Below, piece by piece: positions 45,851-55,733 of a DNA stretch of 64,000 nucleotides. Within the stretch, counting starts at the first letter, position 1; each line of letters begins with the position of its first letter. Made by a program: the position numbers and the translations under genes. The stretch is from an uncultured Clostridia bacterium (GTDB taxonomy: Bacteria; Bacillota; Clostridia; TANB77; CAG-465). Where the stretch lies: assembly GCA_944388585.1 (NCBI GenBank), contig CALXJI010000001.1, positions 124,001 to 188,000 of the forward strand. The letters run 5' to 3'. The notes under the pieces are model-generated. The model did no database searches. It saw only the letters and a program-made list of their open reading frames with translations, and was not told the DNA's origin.

Positions 45851-48154
45851 ATGAATAGAGATATAGAATTATTAGCTCCAGCAGGAAATATAGAGAGCTT
45901 TAAAGCAGCTATTAATGCTGGAGCAGATGCAATATACATGGGAGTTGGAAAGTATAATGCAAGAGCCATGGCACAAAACTTTACAGTAGAGGATTATTTA
46001 AATTGTTTAGATTATGCTCATATAAGAGGTGTCAAAATCTATCTTACATTAAATACTTTAGTAGAAGATAATGATATTGTTGAAATATTAGATATGCTTT
46101 CTAAGCTGTATGAATACGGTCTTGATGCCGTCATAATACAAGATATAGGACTTGCAAGTATTATACATAGAGTATTTCCAGATTTACATCTGCATGCTAG
46201 TACACAAATGAGTGTGTACTCTTTAGAACAAGTTAAGTTTTTAGAATGGCTTGGATTTAAAAGGGTAGTACTTGCTAGGGAATTGACTTTAGATGAGATA
46301 AGTTATATATCAAATAATACTAAATTAGAGATTGAAGTGTTTATACATGGAGCACTCTGTGTAAGTGTATCTGGTCAATGTTTAATGAGTTTGTCTATTG
46401 GCAATAGGAGTGCAAATAAAGGAAAGTGTGCTCAACCTTGTAGAATGAAATATACATTATGCGAATCTAGTGGTAAAAAATTAGAAGAAACATATTTTTT
46501 GAGTAAAAAAGATATATATGGATTAGATATATTAAAAAAGTTAATTAATAGCAACATAGCTTCTTTAAAAATTGAAGGAAGAAATAAAACGCCTGAATAT
46601 GTAGCTTATGTAGTAAGTAGATACAGAAAATATATAGATTTATTATATCGAAATAGGCAGAAAACAAAAATAGAAGAGAGTGACCAAAAAAATCTTCTTC
46701 AAATTTTTAACAGAAGTGGAAAAAGTTATGGATATTTAAAAGGAATAGAACATAAAAATAGCATTACAACAATGTCTCCTAAAAATACCGGCTTATATTT
46801 AGGTGATGTTTTAGATAAAAAAGGATGTTATATAAAAATAAGACTTAAAGAAGATATAGACTTGCATGATGGTATAGAAATATATGGAAATGATATTAAA
46901 GTATCAACAATAGTTACTAGTATAAAAGATATTAATTTTAAAGAAAATAATTCTTTAGTAAAAAGTGATAATATTGTATATTTAGGAGATATAAAAGAAA
47001 ATGTATGTATAAGTGATAAAGTTTTTAAAACATCAAGTAATACTTTAAATACACAAATAAAAAATATGTATTTAAATAAAAATAATAGAAAAAGAAAGTT
47101 AGAATTAAATGTAATTATAAAAGAAAATAATACTATCAAATTGATATGTGAAGTTAATGGAAAGGAATTTATATATGACACTTTAATAGTACCAGAAAAA
47201 TCTAAAACTAAACCTATTGATGATCATATGATAGAGCAGATTTTTTCTAAAACACAAGATAATGGAATAGAATTTAGTAAAATTTACTCACAAATTGACA
47301 ATGGATTATTTGCAAAAGTTGCAAGTTTAAATGAAGTAAGAAGAAATTTTATAAAAAAATTAGAAGAAAAATATTGTGTTAGAAGACATATTAATAAAAA
47401 TGATATTTATAAAGTATTGAATAGAAAAATAAGTGTACATACCAAAAATATTAAATGTAAGAACATATTATCTATATATTCTTATGATAAAAGTAAAGAT
47501 TATATAAAGTATTATGAAGAGAAATATCATAAAACTTTAGAGAGAATAGATTTTCAAGTGCAAGATTATTTAAAATACCAAAACGACATACTAGATAAAT
47601 ATTCAAGTTATAATCTTGGAATAAACTTATCTAATTTTACACTAGAAAATACAAATAAATATATTGAGCAAAATTTAGAGTATTTAATACAGAAGGGGGT
47701 AAAGTTTGTAATTATAGGATCATATCGATATATTAATTTTTTAAGAGAGCTAAAGAAAAAATATAAATTTTATATAGTAGCAGATTATGGGTTAAATATA
47801 AATAATACTTATTCTGCAGATTTTGCAAGCTCTTTGGGGATTGATATAATAGTTCCAGACTTTGATTGCTCAAATCAACAGATAAAAGATATTTCAAATT
47901 ATTTTAATATTGAGCTAGTTGATGATTATATTACAGTCATGACTTCAAGGTATTGTGTATTAGGTACTTTTATAGGAAGAAATGATAATAAGTGTAGTAT
48001 GCCATGTCAAAATAAAAAATATTATTTATTAGATAAGTATAATAAAAAGTATAATATAGTAACAAATAATGTTGATTGTATTATGTCTATTATAAAGGAT
48101 AATAATTTAAATAATACAAATATTAATTGTTATATTAGAAATACTATTTTGTAA
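45851..48154 (+). CDS. U32 peptidase-family protein (RlhA/TrhP-like, with DUF3656)
   Basis: 767 residues. The start ELLAPAGNIESFKAAINAG and MGVGKYNARAMAQNF are the family signature; the cysteines in SGQCLMS...KGKCAQPC bind an Fe-S cluster. A DUF3656-like middle and a second U32-like part with KCSMPC near the end follow, giving the long form. Members such as RlhA and TrhP help hydroxylate 23S rRNA or tRNA rather than cut proteins. TTAAGGAG precedes the ATG. Confidence 0.85.
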   Translation: MNRDIELLAPAGNIESFKAAINAGADAIYMGVGKYNARAMAQNFTVEDYLNCLDYAHIRGVKIYLTLNTLVEDNDIVEILDMLSKLYEYGLDAVIIQDIGLASIIHRVFPDLHLHASTQMSVYSLEQVKFLEWLGFKRVVLARELTLDEISYISNNTKLEIEVFIHGALCVSVSGQCLMSLSIGNRSANKGKCAQPCRMKYTLCESSGKKLEETYFLSKKDIYGLDILKKLINSNIASLKIEGRNKTPEYVAYVVSRYRKYIDLLYRNRQKTKIEESDQKNLLQIFNRSGKSYGYLKGIEHKNSITTMSPKNTGLYLGDVLDKKGCYIKIRLKEDIDLHDGIEIYGNDIKVSTIVTSIKDINFKENNSLVKSDNIVYLGDIKENVCISDKVFKTSSNTLNTQIKNMYLNKNNRKRKLELNVIIKENNTIKLICEVNGKEFIYDTLIVPEKSKTKPIDDHMIEQIFSKTQDNGIEFSKIYSQIDNGLFAKVASLNEVRRNFIKKLEEKYCVRRHINKNDIYKVLNRKISVHTKNIKCKNILSIYSYDKSKDYIKYYEEKYHKTLERIDFQVQDYLKYQNDILDKYSSYNLGINLSNFTLENTNKYIEQNLEYLIQKGVKFVIIGSYRYINFLRELKKKYKFYIVADYGLNINNTYSADFASSLGIDIIVPDFDCSNQQIKDISNYFNIELVDDYITVMTSRYCVLGTFIGRNDNKCSMPCQNKKYYLLDKYNKKYNIVTNNVDCIMSIIKDNNLNNTNINCYIRNTIL

Positions 48155-48260
48155 CAATATATTTCAAAAATATAAAAAATATATGTTTTTATTTACTTTT
48201 TTTTATATATAGTATAATATTATAATAGTAATGATATATGAAAAATAAGGAGGAATTTTA

Positions 48261-50300
48261 ATGATATGTCCTAAGTGTGGAAAAGAGATAGATGATGGAA
48301 GTGTATTTTGTAAATTCTGTGGAGCTTCCTTAACTGAAAATCAAGAAGAAAAGCTAAATTCGGAAAATGAAGTTATAGAAGATAAAGTAGTAGAAGAAAA
48401 AGGACAAGAAAATGTAAATCAGAAGGAAGAAAAGAAAGAAATAAAAAAACAATCTAATGGTTATGTGATAAATACTGAATTATCATCTGGTAAAGAGAAA
48501 AAAGAAGAAAAAGATAATAATGACTATAATGGTGAAAAAAAGCAGAAAGACAAAGTTAATAGTGAAAAGTCAGAAAATGAAGCTGAAAAGAAAGTTGTTA
48601 TAAATGGAAAAGAGCAAACTGTAAAACCTAGAAAAAGGCATAGCATAATAACTTTTGGAATTATTTTAGCAATAGTTGTTGTTATAGTTGCAATTATTTT
48701 AGTTATAATGTCAATGTTAAGTACACCAGAGAAGATGTATAAAAAAATAATTTCAAGCTTTTCAAATTCATTTGATACTACATTACAATTTGATAGTGCA
48801 AATGTTAGTGTAAATGCTGCTTTATCTACAGACATTGAAGATATAAAAGATTCTATAAATGAATTAAACTTTGGAGTGAATGTTCAATATGATAAGTCTA
48901 TAGAAGAATATATAGGTAAAATAAATGTAGCAAAAGGTGATGACTCATATTTAAATTTAACAGCAATGATGAATCTTTTAGATAAAAAATTATATCTTGG
49001 TGAAGCAAATTTATACGATAAACTTGTCTGTATAGATATTCCAGAAGAAGAAGCAAATAATATCAAAATAGCTTTAAGTGAGCAAACAAGCGAATTATCC
49101 ATCAAAGATGACAAAAAAGATATAGCTAAAATTGTCACTGATACTATAAATGATAAATTAAATAAAAAAATGTTTACTTCACAAAAAATTGCAGTAAATA
49201 TGGGTGAGAGTGATAAAAAGGTAAAAGATAATATATTTTCATTTACATATGATGAACTATTAAATACAACTAAAAGCATAGTTGAAAGTTTAAAAAACAA
49301 TGAAAAATTTATGGCATACTTTGACGATAAGACATCTATAGAGCAATATTTAGATGACATTGTAAGCAATGTAGAAGATATGGATGAGTATAATTACGAG
49401 ATACATATATATACGTCTGGATTATTTAATAGTGTTGTTGGTGGAGCATTTGTTCAAATTGATGAAATTTTAGAAGAAAGCTATGTTACAGAAATATTAA
49501 AGCAAAGTAATACTCAATATATTGTAAAGTTTGATGTTATTAGTGGTGATGATAGAACAAGAGTTTTAAATGCAGATTTAACATTAAAAGATGTTAGTAA
49601 GAATGAATTAAATTTAGATGCAGATATTAATATACCAGATGAGGGAAATATATTATTAAATTTACAAATTTTATCTAATTATAATAATGGTATAGAAACA
49701 ATTGATGTCTCAAATAGTATAAATATAGATGAAATGACACAAGATGATATACAACAAATATTTACTGGATTATTATCTTCTCCTATATTTAGTGAATATA
49801 CTCAAATTTCTGAAGTAACAGACATAACTGGTGATGATATAGTATCTGATGGACAGAATTATTTAGTAACTTTTACTGATGGAAAAATATATACGAATAT
49901 TCCATCTACATTTGAAGAAATTTATAATGGAAACTATATAAAATCTTATACTAAAGAAAATGATTTAGGATATTGTGATGTTGATCTTGAAGTAGAGGCA
50001 TATAGTGAAGATGACTATTTAAGATATTTGGAAAGTACATTAGATTATTATAAAGAATCTGGAGAATATATAGATATAAGCATGACAAATCCTGAAGCAG
50101 TTGATGTTAATGGAAGACAATATAAGAAAGTAACATTAAAGTATACATACTCAAGCGGGTCATATAGTTTTCCATATCAGTCAGATTATTATTACACTAC
50201 TGTTGAAGATGAATGTATTTATTCTGTAGAAGTAAGTGATACTAATGGAATAATAACTCAAAATGAATTGAATAAGTTTTTAACTATAGAAGTTGAATAA
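48261..50300 (+). CDS. Zinc-ribbon membrane protein, unknown
   Basis: 679 residues. The N-terminal zinc ribbon is CPKCGKEIDDG...CKFCG (four Cys). Then come a charged, disordered linker to about 125, a membrane helix at about 132-152 (IITFGIILAIVVVIVAIILV) and about 520 residues outside, mixed alpha/beta. Zinc-ribbon plus membrane helix plus large extracellular domain is common in Clostridia; function unknown. AGGAGG precedes the ATG. Confidence 0.8.
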   Translation: MICPKCGKEIDDGSVFCKFCGASLTENQEEKLNSENEVIEDKVVEEKGQENVNQKEEKKEIKKQSNGYVINTELSSGKEKKEEKDNNDYNGEKKQKDKVNSEKSENEAEKKVVINGKEQTVKPRKRHSIITFGIILAIVVVIVAIILVIMSMLSTPEKMYKKIISSFSNSFDTTLQFDSANVSVNAALSTDIEDIKDSINELNFGVNVQYDKSIEEYIGKINVAKGDDSYLNLTAMMNLLDKKLYLGEANLYDKLVCIDIPEEEANNIKIALSEQTSELSIKDDKKDIAKIVTDTINDKLNKKMFTSQKIAVNMGESDKKVKDNIFSFTYDELLNTTKSIVESLKNNEKFMAYFDDKTSIEQYLDDIVSNVEDMDEYNYEIHIYTSGLFNSVVGGAFVQIDEILEESYVTEILKQSNTQYIVKFDVISGDDRTRVLNADLTLKDVSKNELNLDADINIPDEGNILLNLQILSNYNNGIETIDVSNSINIDEMTQDDIQQIFTGLLSSPIFSEYTQISEVTDITGDDIVSDGQNYLVTFTDGKIYTNIPSTFEEIYNGNYIKSYTKENDLGYCDVDLEVEAYSEDDYLRYLESTLDYYKESGEYIDISMTNPEAVDVNGRQYKKVTLKYTYSSGSYSFPYQSDYYYTTVEDECIYSVEVSDTNGIITQNELNKFLTIEVE

Positions 50301-50304
50301 TAAT

Positions 50305-50340
50305 AAATAGAAAGTAGAATAAAAATCTACTTTCTATTTT
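50305..50340. terminator. Bidirectional terminator between convergent genes
   Basis: AAATAGAAAGTAGA (50305-50318) pairs with TCTACTTTCTATTT (50326-50339); A and T runs flank it on both sides. Confidence 0.85.
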
Positions 50341-50672
50341 ATTGTATTAGGAAGAAAATAATCTGCAAGTGAATAAATCATTGCAGCTATTATACTAGAA
50401 TACATTGGAATATAATATCCAGCTATAAAAAATTGTGTTGCATAAATTATAACTATAGCACTAAAAAAGCCTATTATTCCTCTCCCTATAGGATAGTCGT
50501 GTATACCAGTAAATGTTGCAACTAAATAATCTACAGTTACTATAAATATGCTTGATATAATAAGAACATAAATGTTATCTATATTAAAATTTGGAGTTAA
50601 AAATACAGTAAAAGCAAAAATTGATAATGAAATAAAAAGTCTTATTAAATTTTGACTAGTTCTTAGAGTCAT
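50334..50672 (-). CDS. Small membrane protein, about four helices
   Basis: 112 residues from the ATG at 50672, chosen because GAGGTGA lies six bases before it; the frame is open 15 bases further. Four hydrophobic segments span almost the whole protein (RLFISLSIFAFTVFL, YVLIISSIFIVTVDYLV, GIIGFFSAIVIIYAT, IIAAMIYSLADYF). It resembles small DUF2512-like membrane proteins but the match is not certain. Divergent from the DUF421 gene. Confidence 0.65.
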   Translation of the reverse strand: MTLRTSQNLIRLFISLSIFAFTVFLTPNFNIDNIYVLIISSIFIVTVDYLVATFTGIHDYPIGRGIIGFFSAIVIIYATQFFIAGYYIPMYSSIIAAMIYSLADYFLPNTIK

Positions 50673-50747
50673 TTTTTCACCTCGCAATTTAATATTATTA
50701 TTTGTATAATAAGCTAAAATATGTAAAAAATATATTTAGGTGATAAA

Positions 50748-51386
50748 ATGTTAATAGTGTTTTTTAGAGCTTTAATTTTATATTGTATTGTATTTTTAGT
50801 TATTAGACTTATGGGTAAAAAAGAACTTTCAAAAGTTCAGCCATTTGAGCTTGCAATAATAATAGTAATATCTGATCTTGCATCAGCACCAATGTCTTCA
50901 AGAGGACTTTCTTTATTTGATGGAATTATTCCTATAATTACATTGCTATTAGCTTATATGATTTTCCTATTATTAAATCATTCTAGTAATAAGATACAGG
51001 ATTTTGTTTGTGGAAAGCCAGTTGTTATAATAAAAGATGGAAAGATAGTTGAAAAAGAATTTAATTCTCAAAAATATACTGTTTCAGATATAATGTCTCA
51101 ATTACATGAAAAAGATGTATTTTCAATATCTGATGTAAAATATGCTATTATAGAAACAAATGGAAATTTAAGTGTAATAACTAATGATGAAAATATAGAT
51201 TCTTTACCTGTAAATGTAATAGAAGATGGAAAATTAGCAGAGAATAATATGGAATTGATAGGTATAAAAAAGGGTGACGTTGAAAGACTTTTAAATACAA
51301 AAAATATTAAGTTAGAAGATGTTTTATATGGGCAAATGGATTCAAATTATAAGTTTACATATCAATTAAAGAATAAAGAGGTGTAA
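50748..51386 (+). CDS. DUF421 (YetF-like) membrane protein
   Basis: 212 residues. Three N-terminal membrane helices (VFFRALILYCIVFLVIRLMGKKELSKVQPFELA... region) with the family block MGKKELSKVQPFELAII, then a cytoplasmic YetF-type domain (KPVVIIKDGKIVEKE). In Bacillus YetF proteins take part in spore-related membrane functions. The next gene, DUF4363, follows after one base, a pair common in Clostridia. Confidence 0.85.
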   Translation: MLIVFFRALILYCIVFLVIRLMGKKELSKVQPFELAIIIVISDLASAPMSSRGLSLFDGIIPIITLLLAYMIFLLLNHSSNKIQDFVCGKPVVIIKDGKIVEKEFNSQKYTVSDIMSQLHEKDVFSISDVKYAIIETNGNLSVITNDENIDSLPVNVIEDGKLAENNMELIGIKKGDVERLLNTKNIKLEDVLYGQMDSNYKFTYQLKNKEV

Positions 51387-51387
51387 T

Positions 51388-51768
51388 ATGAAGCAAGTTG
51401 GAGTAATGATAATATGTATTATTATAGTTGCAGTAAGTGGCATTTGTGAAATAAAATATTTAAATAAAAGCTCAATATATTTAATGTCAGATATAGAATA
51501 TATAAAAAATGCAATAAATAATAATAATTATGATTTAGCAAGTGAACAATCTAAAGCTACATACGATTCGTGGGGCAATATAAAAAAAATATGGAATATA
51601 TTTATAAATCATGAAGAAATAGATGACATAGAAAACTCAATGATAGATTTAAAAGAATATATAGAATTTGAAAATAAAGAGGAATGCTTAGTTGCAATAG
51701 AAAAAATAAAGAGTGAGTTAGACCATACTATAAAAAGACAACAGTTGAGAATAGATAATATATTATAA
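51388..51768 (+). CDS. DUF4363 family protein
   Basis: 126 residues. One N-terminal membrane helix, then a helical domain with KATYDSWGNIKKIWNIFINHEE, typical of DUF4363. It begins one base after the DUF421 stop, so translation is coupled. Function unknown; the pairing with a YetF-like protein is the useful clue. Confidence 0.8.
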   Translation: MKQVGVMIICIIIVAVSGICEIKYLNKSSIYLMSDIEYIKNAINNNNYDLASEQSKATYDSWGNIKKIWNIFINHEEIDDIENSMIDLKEYIEFENKEECLVAIEKIKSELDHTIKRQQLRIDNIL

Positions 51769-51792
51769 AGGAGATTATATAAAATCTCCTTT
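51767..51792. terminator. Bidirectional terminator
   Basis: AAAGGAGATT (51767-51776) pairs with AATCTCCTTT (51783-51792), shared by the DUF4363 gene and dapA, whose stop codons lie in or next to it. Confidence 0.75.
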
Positions 51793-52647
51793 AATATTAT
51801 CTATAGATTTATATAATTTTATTAATTTATCATTTTTTGGAGAATACAAAGGAAGTCTAACTTTTCCCACATCAAATTTTAGATAATTCATAGCTTCTTT
51901 TATCATTATTGGATTAACATCTAAAAACAAATTATTCATTATATCTAAATATTTATAAAATAAATCTTTATCATTATTTTTACATATATTATGCATTTGA
52001 TGAGGAATTATATTAGCTGCAACAGATATTATTCCTTTTCCTCCTACAGAAAGTATAGGAAGCAGTAAATTATCATTGCCAGATAAAACTATAAAATTTT
52101 CGTTTTTAGTAGTAGCTATAATATTACATATTTTTTCCAAAGATGGATTAGCTTCTTTTATAGCTATTATATTTTCTATTTTAGCTAGTCTTGTTATTGT
52201 ATCTATGTTTATATCTATTCCTGTTCTTGATGGAACATTATATAATATTATTGGAAGAGGATATATTGCTTTTGCAATTTTTTTATAATGTACATAGAGT
52301 CCTTCTTGATTTGTTTTATTATAATATGGTGTAACAATAAGTACTGCATCTGCGCCTACATTTTTTGCATATTTACTCATTTCTATAGCATTTTTTGTGT
52401 TATTTGATCCAGTACCTGCAATTACAGGAATTCTTTTGTTTACTTTTTTTACTGTAAAATCTATTATTTTTTTCTTTTCACTACTAGATAGACTAGAAGA
52501 TTCACCAGTAGTACCACATGGAACAATAAAGTCTGTGCTATTTTGTATTTGAAAATCTATAAGTTCTTCTAGCTTTTCATAATTAACTTTATTTTGATTA
52601 TTAAAAGGTGTAATTAATGCAACACCACTACCTTGTAATTTTAACAA
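51775..52647 (-). CDS. dapA: 4-hydroxy-tetrahydrodipicolinate synthase
   Basis: 290 residues starting with TTG at 52647 (AGGGGTGA six bases before it; a GTG at 52656 touches the site). Family motifs GVALITPF, PCGTTGESSSL, GADAVLIVTPYYNK, LYNVPSRTGI with the catalytic Tyr, and AIKEAN with the Schiff-base Lys are all present. It condenses pyruvate and aspartate semialdehyde in the lysine and cell-wall diaminopimelate pathway. Single gene. Confidence 0.92.
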   Translation of the reverse strand: MLKLQGSGVALITPFNNQNKVNYEKLEELIDFQIQNSTDFIVPCGTTGESSSLSSSEKKKIIDFTVKKVNKRIPVIAGTGSNNTKNAIEMSKYAKNVGADAVLIVTPYYNKTNQEGLYVHYKKIAKAIYPLPIILYNVPSRTGIDINIDTITRLAKIENIIAIKEANPSLEKICNIIATTKNENFIVLSGNDNLLLPILSVGGKGIISVAANIIPHQMHNICKNNDKDLFYKYLDIMNNLFLDVNPIMIKEAMNYLKFDVGKVRLPLYSPKNDKLIKLYKSIDNIKGDFI

Positions 52648-52724
52648 ATAAATCACCCCTATTAAAATATATATGTTCTTAATAGAAAATATGATTTTTT
52701 TTAATTTTACAATTGATGATCATT

Positions 52725-52782
52725 AAATTATCACATTTAAATATTATTATATAAATATAAAATTTTTCATATATTAAACCTA
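52725..52782 (+). repeat. Repeat unit, first copy
   Basis: Begins AAATTATCACATTT, contains TATATAAATATAA and ends TTTTTCATATATTAAACCTA. A second copy lies 117 bases downstream. A hairpin follows each copy. No gene is present between dapA and the helicase. Confidence 0.6.
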
Positions 52783-52787
52783 AAAAG

Positions 52788-52816
52788 TATAAGAATAATT
52801 AAATTCTTATATTTTT
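52788..52816 (+). terminator. Hairpin after first repeat copy
   Basis: TATAAGAAT (52788-52796) pairs with ATTCTTATA (52803-52811), then five T. Confidence 0.6.
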
Positions 52817-52841
52817 GTTTTTCTTTCAAGAAATGTACATA

Positions 52842-52908
52842 AAATTATCATATTTGCTAGTTATAATATAAATATAACAATAATAATTTTTTTCATATAT
52901 TTAACCTA
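52842..52908 (+). repeat. Repeat unit, second copy
   Basis: Begins AAATTATCATATTT, contains TAATATAAATATAA and ends TTTTTTCATATATTTAACCTA, about ten bases longer in the middle than the first copy. Followed at once by a different hairpin terminator. Confidence 0.6.
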
Positions 52909-52912
52909 TCCG

Positions 52913-52939
52913 GACTAAGAGAAATCTTAGTCTATTTTT
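52913..52939 (+). terminator. Hairpin after second repeat copy
   Basis: GACTAAG (52913-52919) pairs with CTTAGTC (52926-52932), then TATTTTTATT. Confidence 0.65.
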
Positions 52940-52940
52940 A

Positions 52941-52969
52941 TTGTAAAAAGTATATCTTCATGGTATAAT
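52941..52969 (+). promoter_or_regulatory. Promoter of the DEAD-box helicase gene
   Basis: TTGTAA, 17 bases, TATAAT; 24 bases before the start codon. Confidence 0.7.
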
Positions 52970-52993
52970 TACTAAGTTGAAGGATGGTTTTAA

Positions 52994-54391
52994 ATGAAAT
53001 TTGAATGTTTAAATTTATCTAATAGTATAAAAAAAGCACTAAATGATATGAATTATATTGATATGACGTCTATACAAGAAAAAACTTTTGATATAATAAG
53101 TAAAGGAAAAGATGTAATTGTAACGTCAAATACAGGAACAGGTAAGACTCTTGCATATTTAGTACCTCTTGTAGAAAAAATAGATATAAATGAGCATAGT
53201 ACACAAATTTTAGTGTTAGTTCCAACAAGAGAACTTGCTATACAAATTAATAATTGTGTAGAAAATTTAATAAAATATAATAATCAAATAGGGAGCAGTT
53301 TAATAGTTGGTGGTAAAAGTATAAAAGATCAATCAATTTCTTTAAGAAAAGGAAAAAGCATAGTAATTGGTACACCTGGTAGAATATTAAAATTATTAGA
53401 TAAAAAAGAAATAAAGCTAAATAAATTAAAAACTTTAGTCCTAGATGAGGCCGATGAAATGCTTCTTATGGGATTTGAAAGAGAAATATATAGTATAAAT
53501 AAGTATATAACTTCAAATATACAAAGAATAATGCTTTCAGCTACACTAATAAAAAATGTACAGAATGTATCTAAATATTTATTAAATAATCCTGTAAAAA
53601 TAGAATATATGCAAAATAATAATATTATTTCAGATAGATTAAAACAGGTTGCAATAAATGTAAAAGATAAAATGAAAAATGAATGTACATTAAGAATTTT
53701 AAAAAGATGTAAATATACTAATAGTATTGTTTTTTGTAATACTAAAAAGAAAACTCTAGAAGTAAGTAAATATTTAAAAGAAAATGGAATAAAACTTGAA
53801 ATGCTAAACAGTGATATTATGCAAAATCAAAGAGAACAGGTATTTAAATCTTTAAAAAATGGAAAGCTTGATACTATTATTGTTACAGATCTTTTGGCTA
53901 GAGGAATAGATATTGAAGATTTAGATTTAGTTATAAATTATGATATACCAATTGATGTATATTATTATATACACAGAGTTGGAAGAACAGCAAGAAATGG
54001 AAAGGATGGACAAGCATATATTTTTTATACTGGAAAACAATTAGAGAAAATAAAAGAAATAGAAGATTTTACAAATAAAAATTTTGAATATGAAGATGTT
54101 CCAACTTTAGAAAGCGAGATTTCCGATAATATAGATATCCCAGTTAATGATAAAGGATATTATGTAGTAAATTTAAGTGTCGGTAAAAAAGATAATATAA
54201 AGGCAAAAGATATAGTAGGAGCACTTTGTGCATTGGTTGGAATTACTTCTCAAAGTATTGGAAAAATACAAGTTGAAGAAGATAAAACATGTATTGAGAT
54301 ACCACAAGAATATATAATAGATGTAATAAAAAAGTTTGAAAATGGAAAAATAAAAGGAATAAATGTAAAAATTATATATGATAAAAAATAG
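52994..54391 (+). CDS. DEAD-box RNA helicase with DbpA-type RNA-binding domain
   Basis: 465 residues. Q motif MTSIQEKTFDIISKG, Walker A SNTGTGKTLA, LVPTRELAIQI, DEAD in VLDEADEML, SAT, and the late HRVGRTARNG are present. The last about 75 residues (YYVVNLSVGKKDNIKAKDIV, ending GINVKII) are the DbpA RNA-binding domain that directs such helicases to 23S rRNA in ribosome assembly. GAAGGATGG precedes the ATG. It has its own promoter and converges on engB. Confidence 0.9.
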   Translation: MKFECLNLSNSIKKALNDMNYIDMTSIQEKTFDIISKGKDVIVTSNTGTGKTLAYLVPLVEKIDINEHSTQILVLVPTRELAIQINNCVENLIKYNNQIGSSLIVGGKSIKDQSISLRKGKSIVIGTPGRILKLLDKKEIKLNKLKTLVLDEADEMLLMGFEREIYSINKYITSNIQRIMLSATLIKNVQNVSKYLLNNPVKIEYMQNNNIISDRLKQVAINVKDKMKNECTLRILKRCKYTNSIVFCNTKKKTLEVSKYLKENGIKLEMLNSDIMQNQREQVFKSLKNGKLDTIIVTDLLARGIDIEDLDLVINYDIPIDVYYYIHRVGRTARNGKDGQAYIFYTGKQLEKIKEIEDFTNKNFEYEDVPTLESEISDNIDIPVNDKGYYVVNLSVGKKDNIKAKDIVGALCALVGITSQSIGKIQVEEDKTCIEIPQEYIIDVIKKFENGKIKGINVKIIYDKK

Positions 54392-54410
54392 CTCGTTTAA
54401 CGAGCTATTT
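54386..54410. terminator. Bidirectional terminator over two stop codons
   Basis: AAATAGCTCG (54386-54395) pairs with CGAGCTATTT (54401-54410). It contains the stop codon of the helicase gene and overlaps the end of engB. Confidence 0.85.
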
Positions 54411-54980
54411 TACAAAATTTACAATTTTGTCGCATATAATGTCTACATTTATTTTTTTTTCACTAGAAAAAGGAATTATTTCTTCTTTTGCAAATAGTAA
54501 TTTTCGTATTTCTTTTATATAATCATTTATTTTAGTATTAGCTATTTTATCTGCTTTAGTTGCAACTATTGTAAAAGGAACATTTCTATTAAGTAGCCAT
54601 TCATACATTTGTCTATCGTTTTGTGATGGTTTATTTCTAATATCTACTAAGAAAAAGATATGCTTTATATTTTTTGATTTAGATATGTAAGTATCTATTA
54701 GTTTATTTATTTGTTGCTTTTGTATATCTGACATTTTTGAAAAACCATATCCAGGAAGATCTACTAAATAAAATTCATCATTTACATTAAAAAAGTTAAT
54801 ACTTCTAGTTTTACCAGGAGTTTGACCAACTTTAGCTAGTTTTTTTTGATTTGTTATAGTATTAATAAAAGAAGATTTTCCAACATTAGATTTTCCAACA
54901 AGTACTATTTGTGGCTTATTTGTATTTAAAATATTGTTATAATTAAAAATAGAAGTTTCAAATTTTACATTATTTAGCAT
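54405..54980 (-). CDS. engB: Ribosome-assembly GTPase EngB (YsxC/YihA)
   Basis: 191 residues. G1 GKSNVGKSSFIN, G2 region GQTPGKTRSINFF, G3 DLPGYGFSKMS, G4 ATKADK are all seen. EngB is an essential GTPase for the large ribosomal subunit. AAAGG lies upstream of the ATG. It converges on the DEAD-box helicase gene, also a ribosome-assembly factor, with a shared terminator. Confidence 0.93.
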   Translation of the reverse strand: MLNNVKFETSIFNYNNILNTNKPQIVLVGKSNVGKSSFINTITNQKKLAKVGQTPGKTRSINFFNVNDEFYLVDLPGYGFSKMSDIQKQQINKLIDTYISKSKNIKHIFFLVDIRNKPSQNDRQMYEWLLNRNVPFTIVATKADKIANTKINDYIKEIRKLLFAKEEIIPFSSEKKINVDIICDKIVNFVK

Positions 54981-55049
54981 TTTAAGATATCCTTTCTAAA
55001 ATATAATAATATAATAACATATATTTTTGCATTTGTAAAATTTATACTG

Positions 55050-55078
55050 TTGACTACTAAAAAAAACTGTGCTATAAT
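55050..55078 (+). promoter_or_regulatory. Promoter
   Basis: TTGACT, 17 bases, TATAAT, upstream of the gene at 55169; leaves a leader of about 85 bases. Confidence 0.75.
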
Positions 55079-55168
55079 GATCAAGTAAAAAAGATTAAAT
55101 ATATATTAATTAAATATATATGGAAGACATAATAATAATTTATATATTTGTCGGAAAGGAGTGTTCTT

Positions 55169-55573
55169 ATGAACAAAAATAGTTTAAAAGATTTTTTAGA
55201 ATTAAATATAGAGCCAACAAATTTAAATAGAAAAGATATAAGCTTAGATGCAGAAGAAGAAATCAATAAGGAAAGAATAAAAAAACTTTTTGGCATAGCT
55301 TTAGAAAATAAGTTTATGTTATATTTTGATGGAACTGCTGTTGATGATCCACCTGATGGAATGGAGTTAACAACAATAGAGCAACAATTTTTTTATAATA
55401 ATGGAAATTCATTTTTGGTATTTAGAGATGATGAAAATTTTGAAGTGGCTTTCAAAATAAAATATCTTAGAGAGTATAATTTTAATAAAGTATATGAAAT
55501 TACAAGAATTGCAATAAAAAAGACAAAAGCTAATCCTGAATTATCTAATTATAAATTATATTGTTCAGATTAA
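55169..55573 (+). CDS. Small conserved-looking protein, unknown
   Basis: 134 residues from ATG 55169 (GGAAAGGAGTG before it). Acidic N-terminal half, then a beta-rich part (FLVFRDDENFEVAFKIKYL). No membrane segment, no cysteine motif. It stands alone between a promoter and a strong terminator. Family not recognised. Confidence 0.65.
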   Translation: MNKNSLKDFLELNIEPTNLNRKDISLDAEEEINKERIKKLFGIALENKFMLYFDGTAVDDPPDGMELTTIEQQFFYNNGNSFLVFRDDENFEVAFKIKYLREYNFNKVYEITRIAIKKTKANPELSNYKLYCSD

Positions 55574-55582
55574 TATAATAAT

Positions 55583-55618
55583 AAAATCCTTGAATAAATT
55601 ATTCAAGGATTTTTTATG
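55583..55618 (+). terminator. Terminator
   Basis: AAAATCCTTGAAT (55583-55595) pairs with ATTCAAGGATTTT (55601-55613), then T. Confidence 0.85.
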
Positions 55619-55733
55619 TTTAAATGTAATAAAAATGAAATATGTGTTTGGAAAATGTACACATTAAAATCAAAAATCTTCTAAAAAGTTTTTTTATGTG
55701 ATAAAATGTAAAAAAATAGGAGAGTCTGTATAT

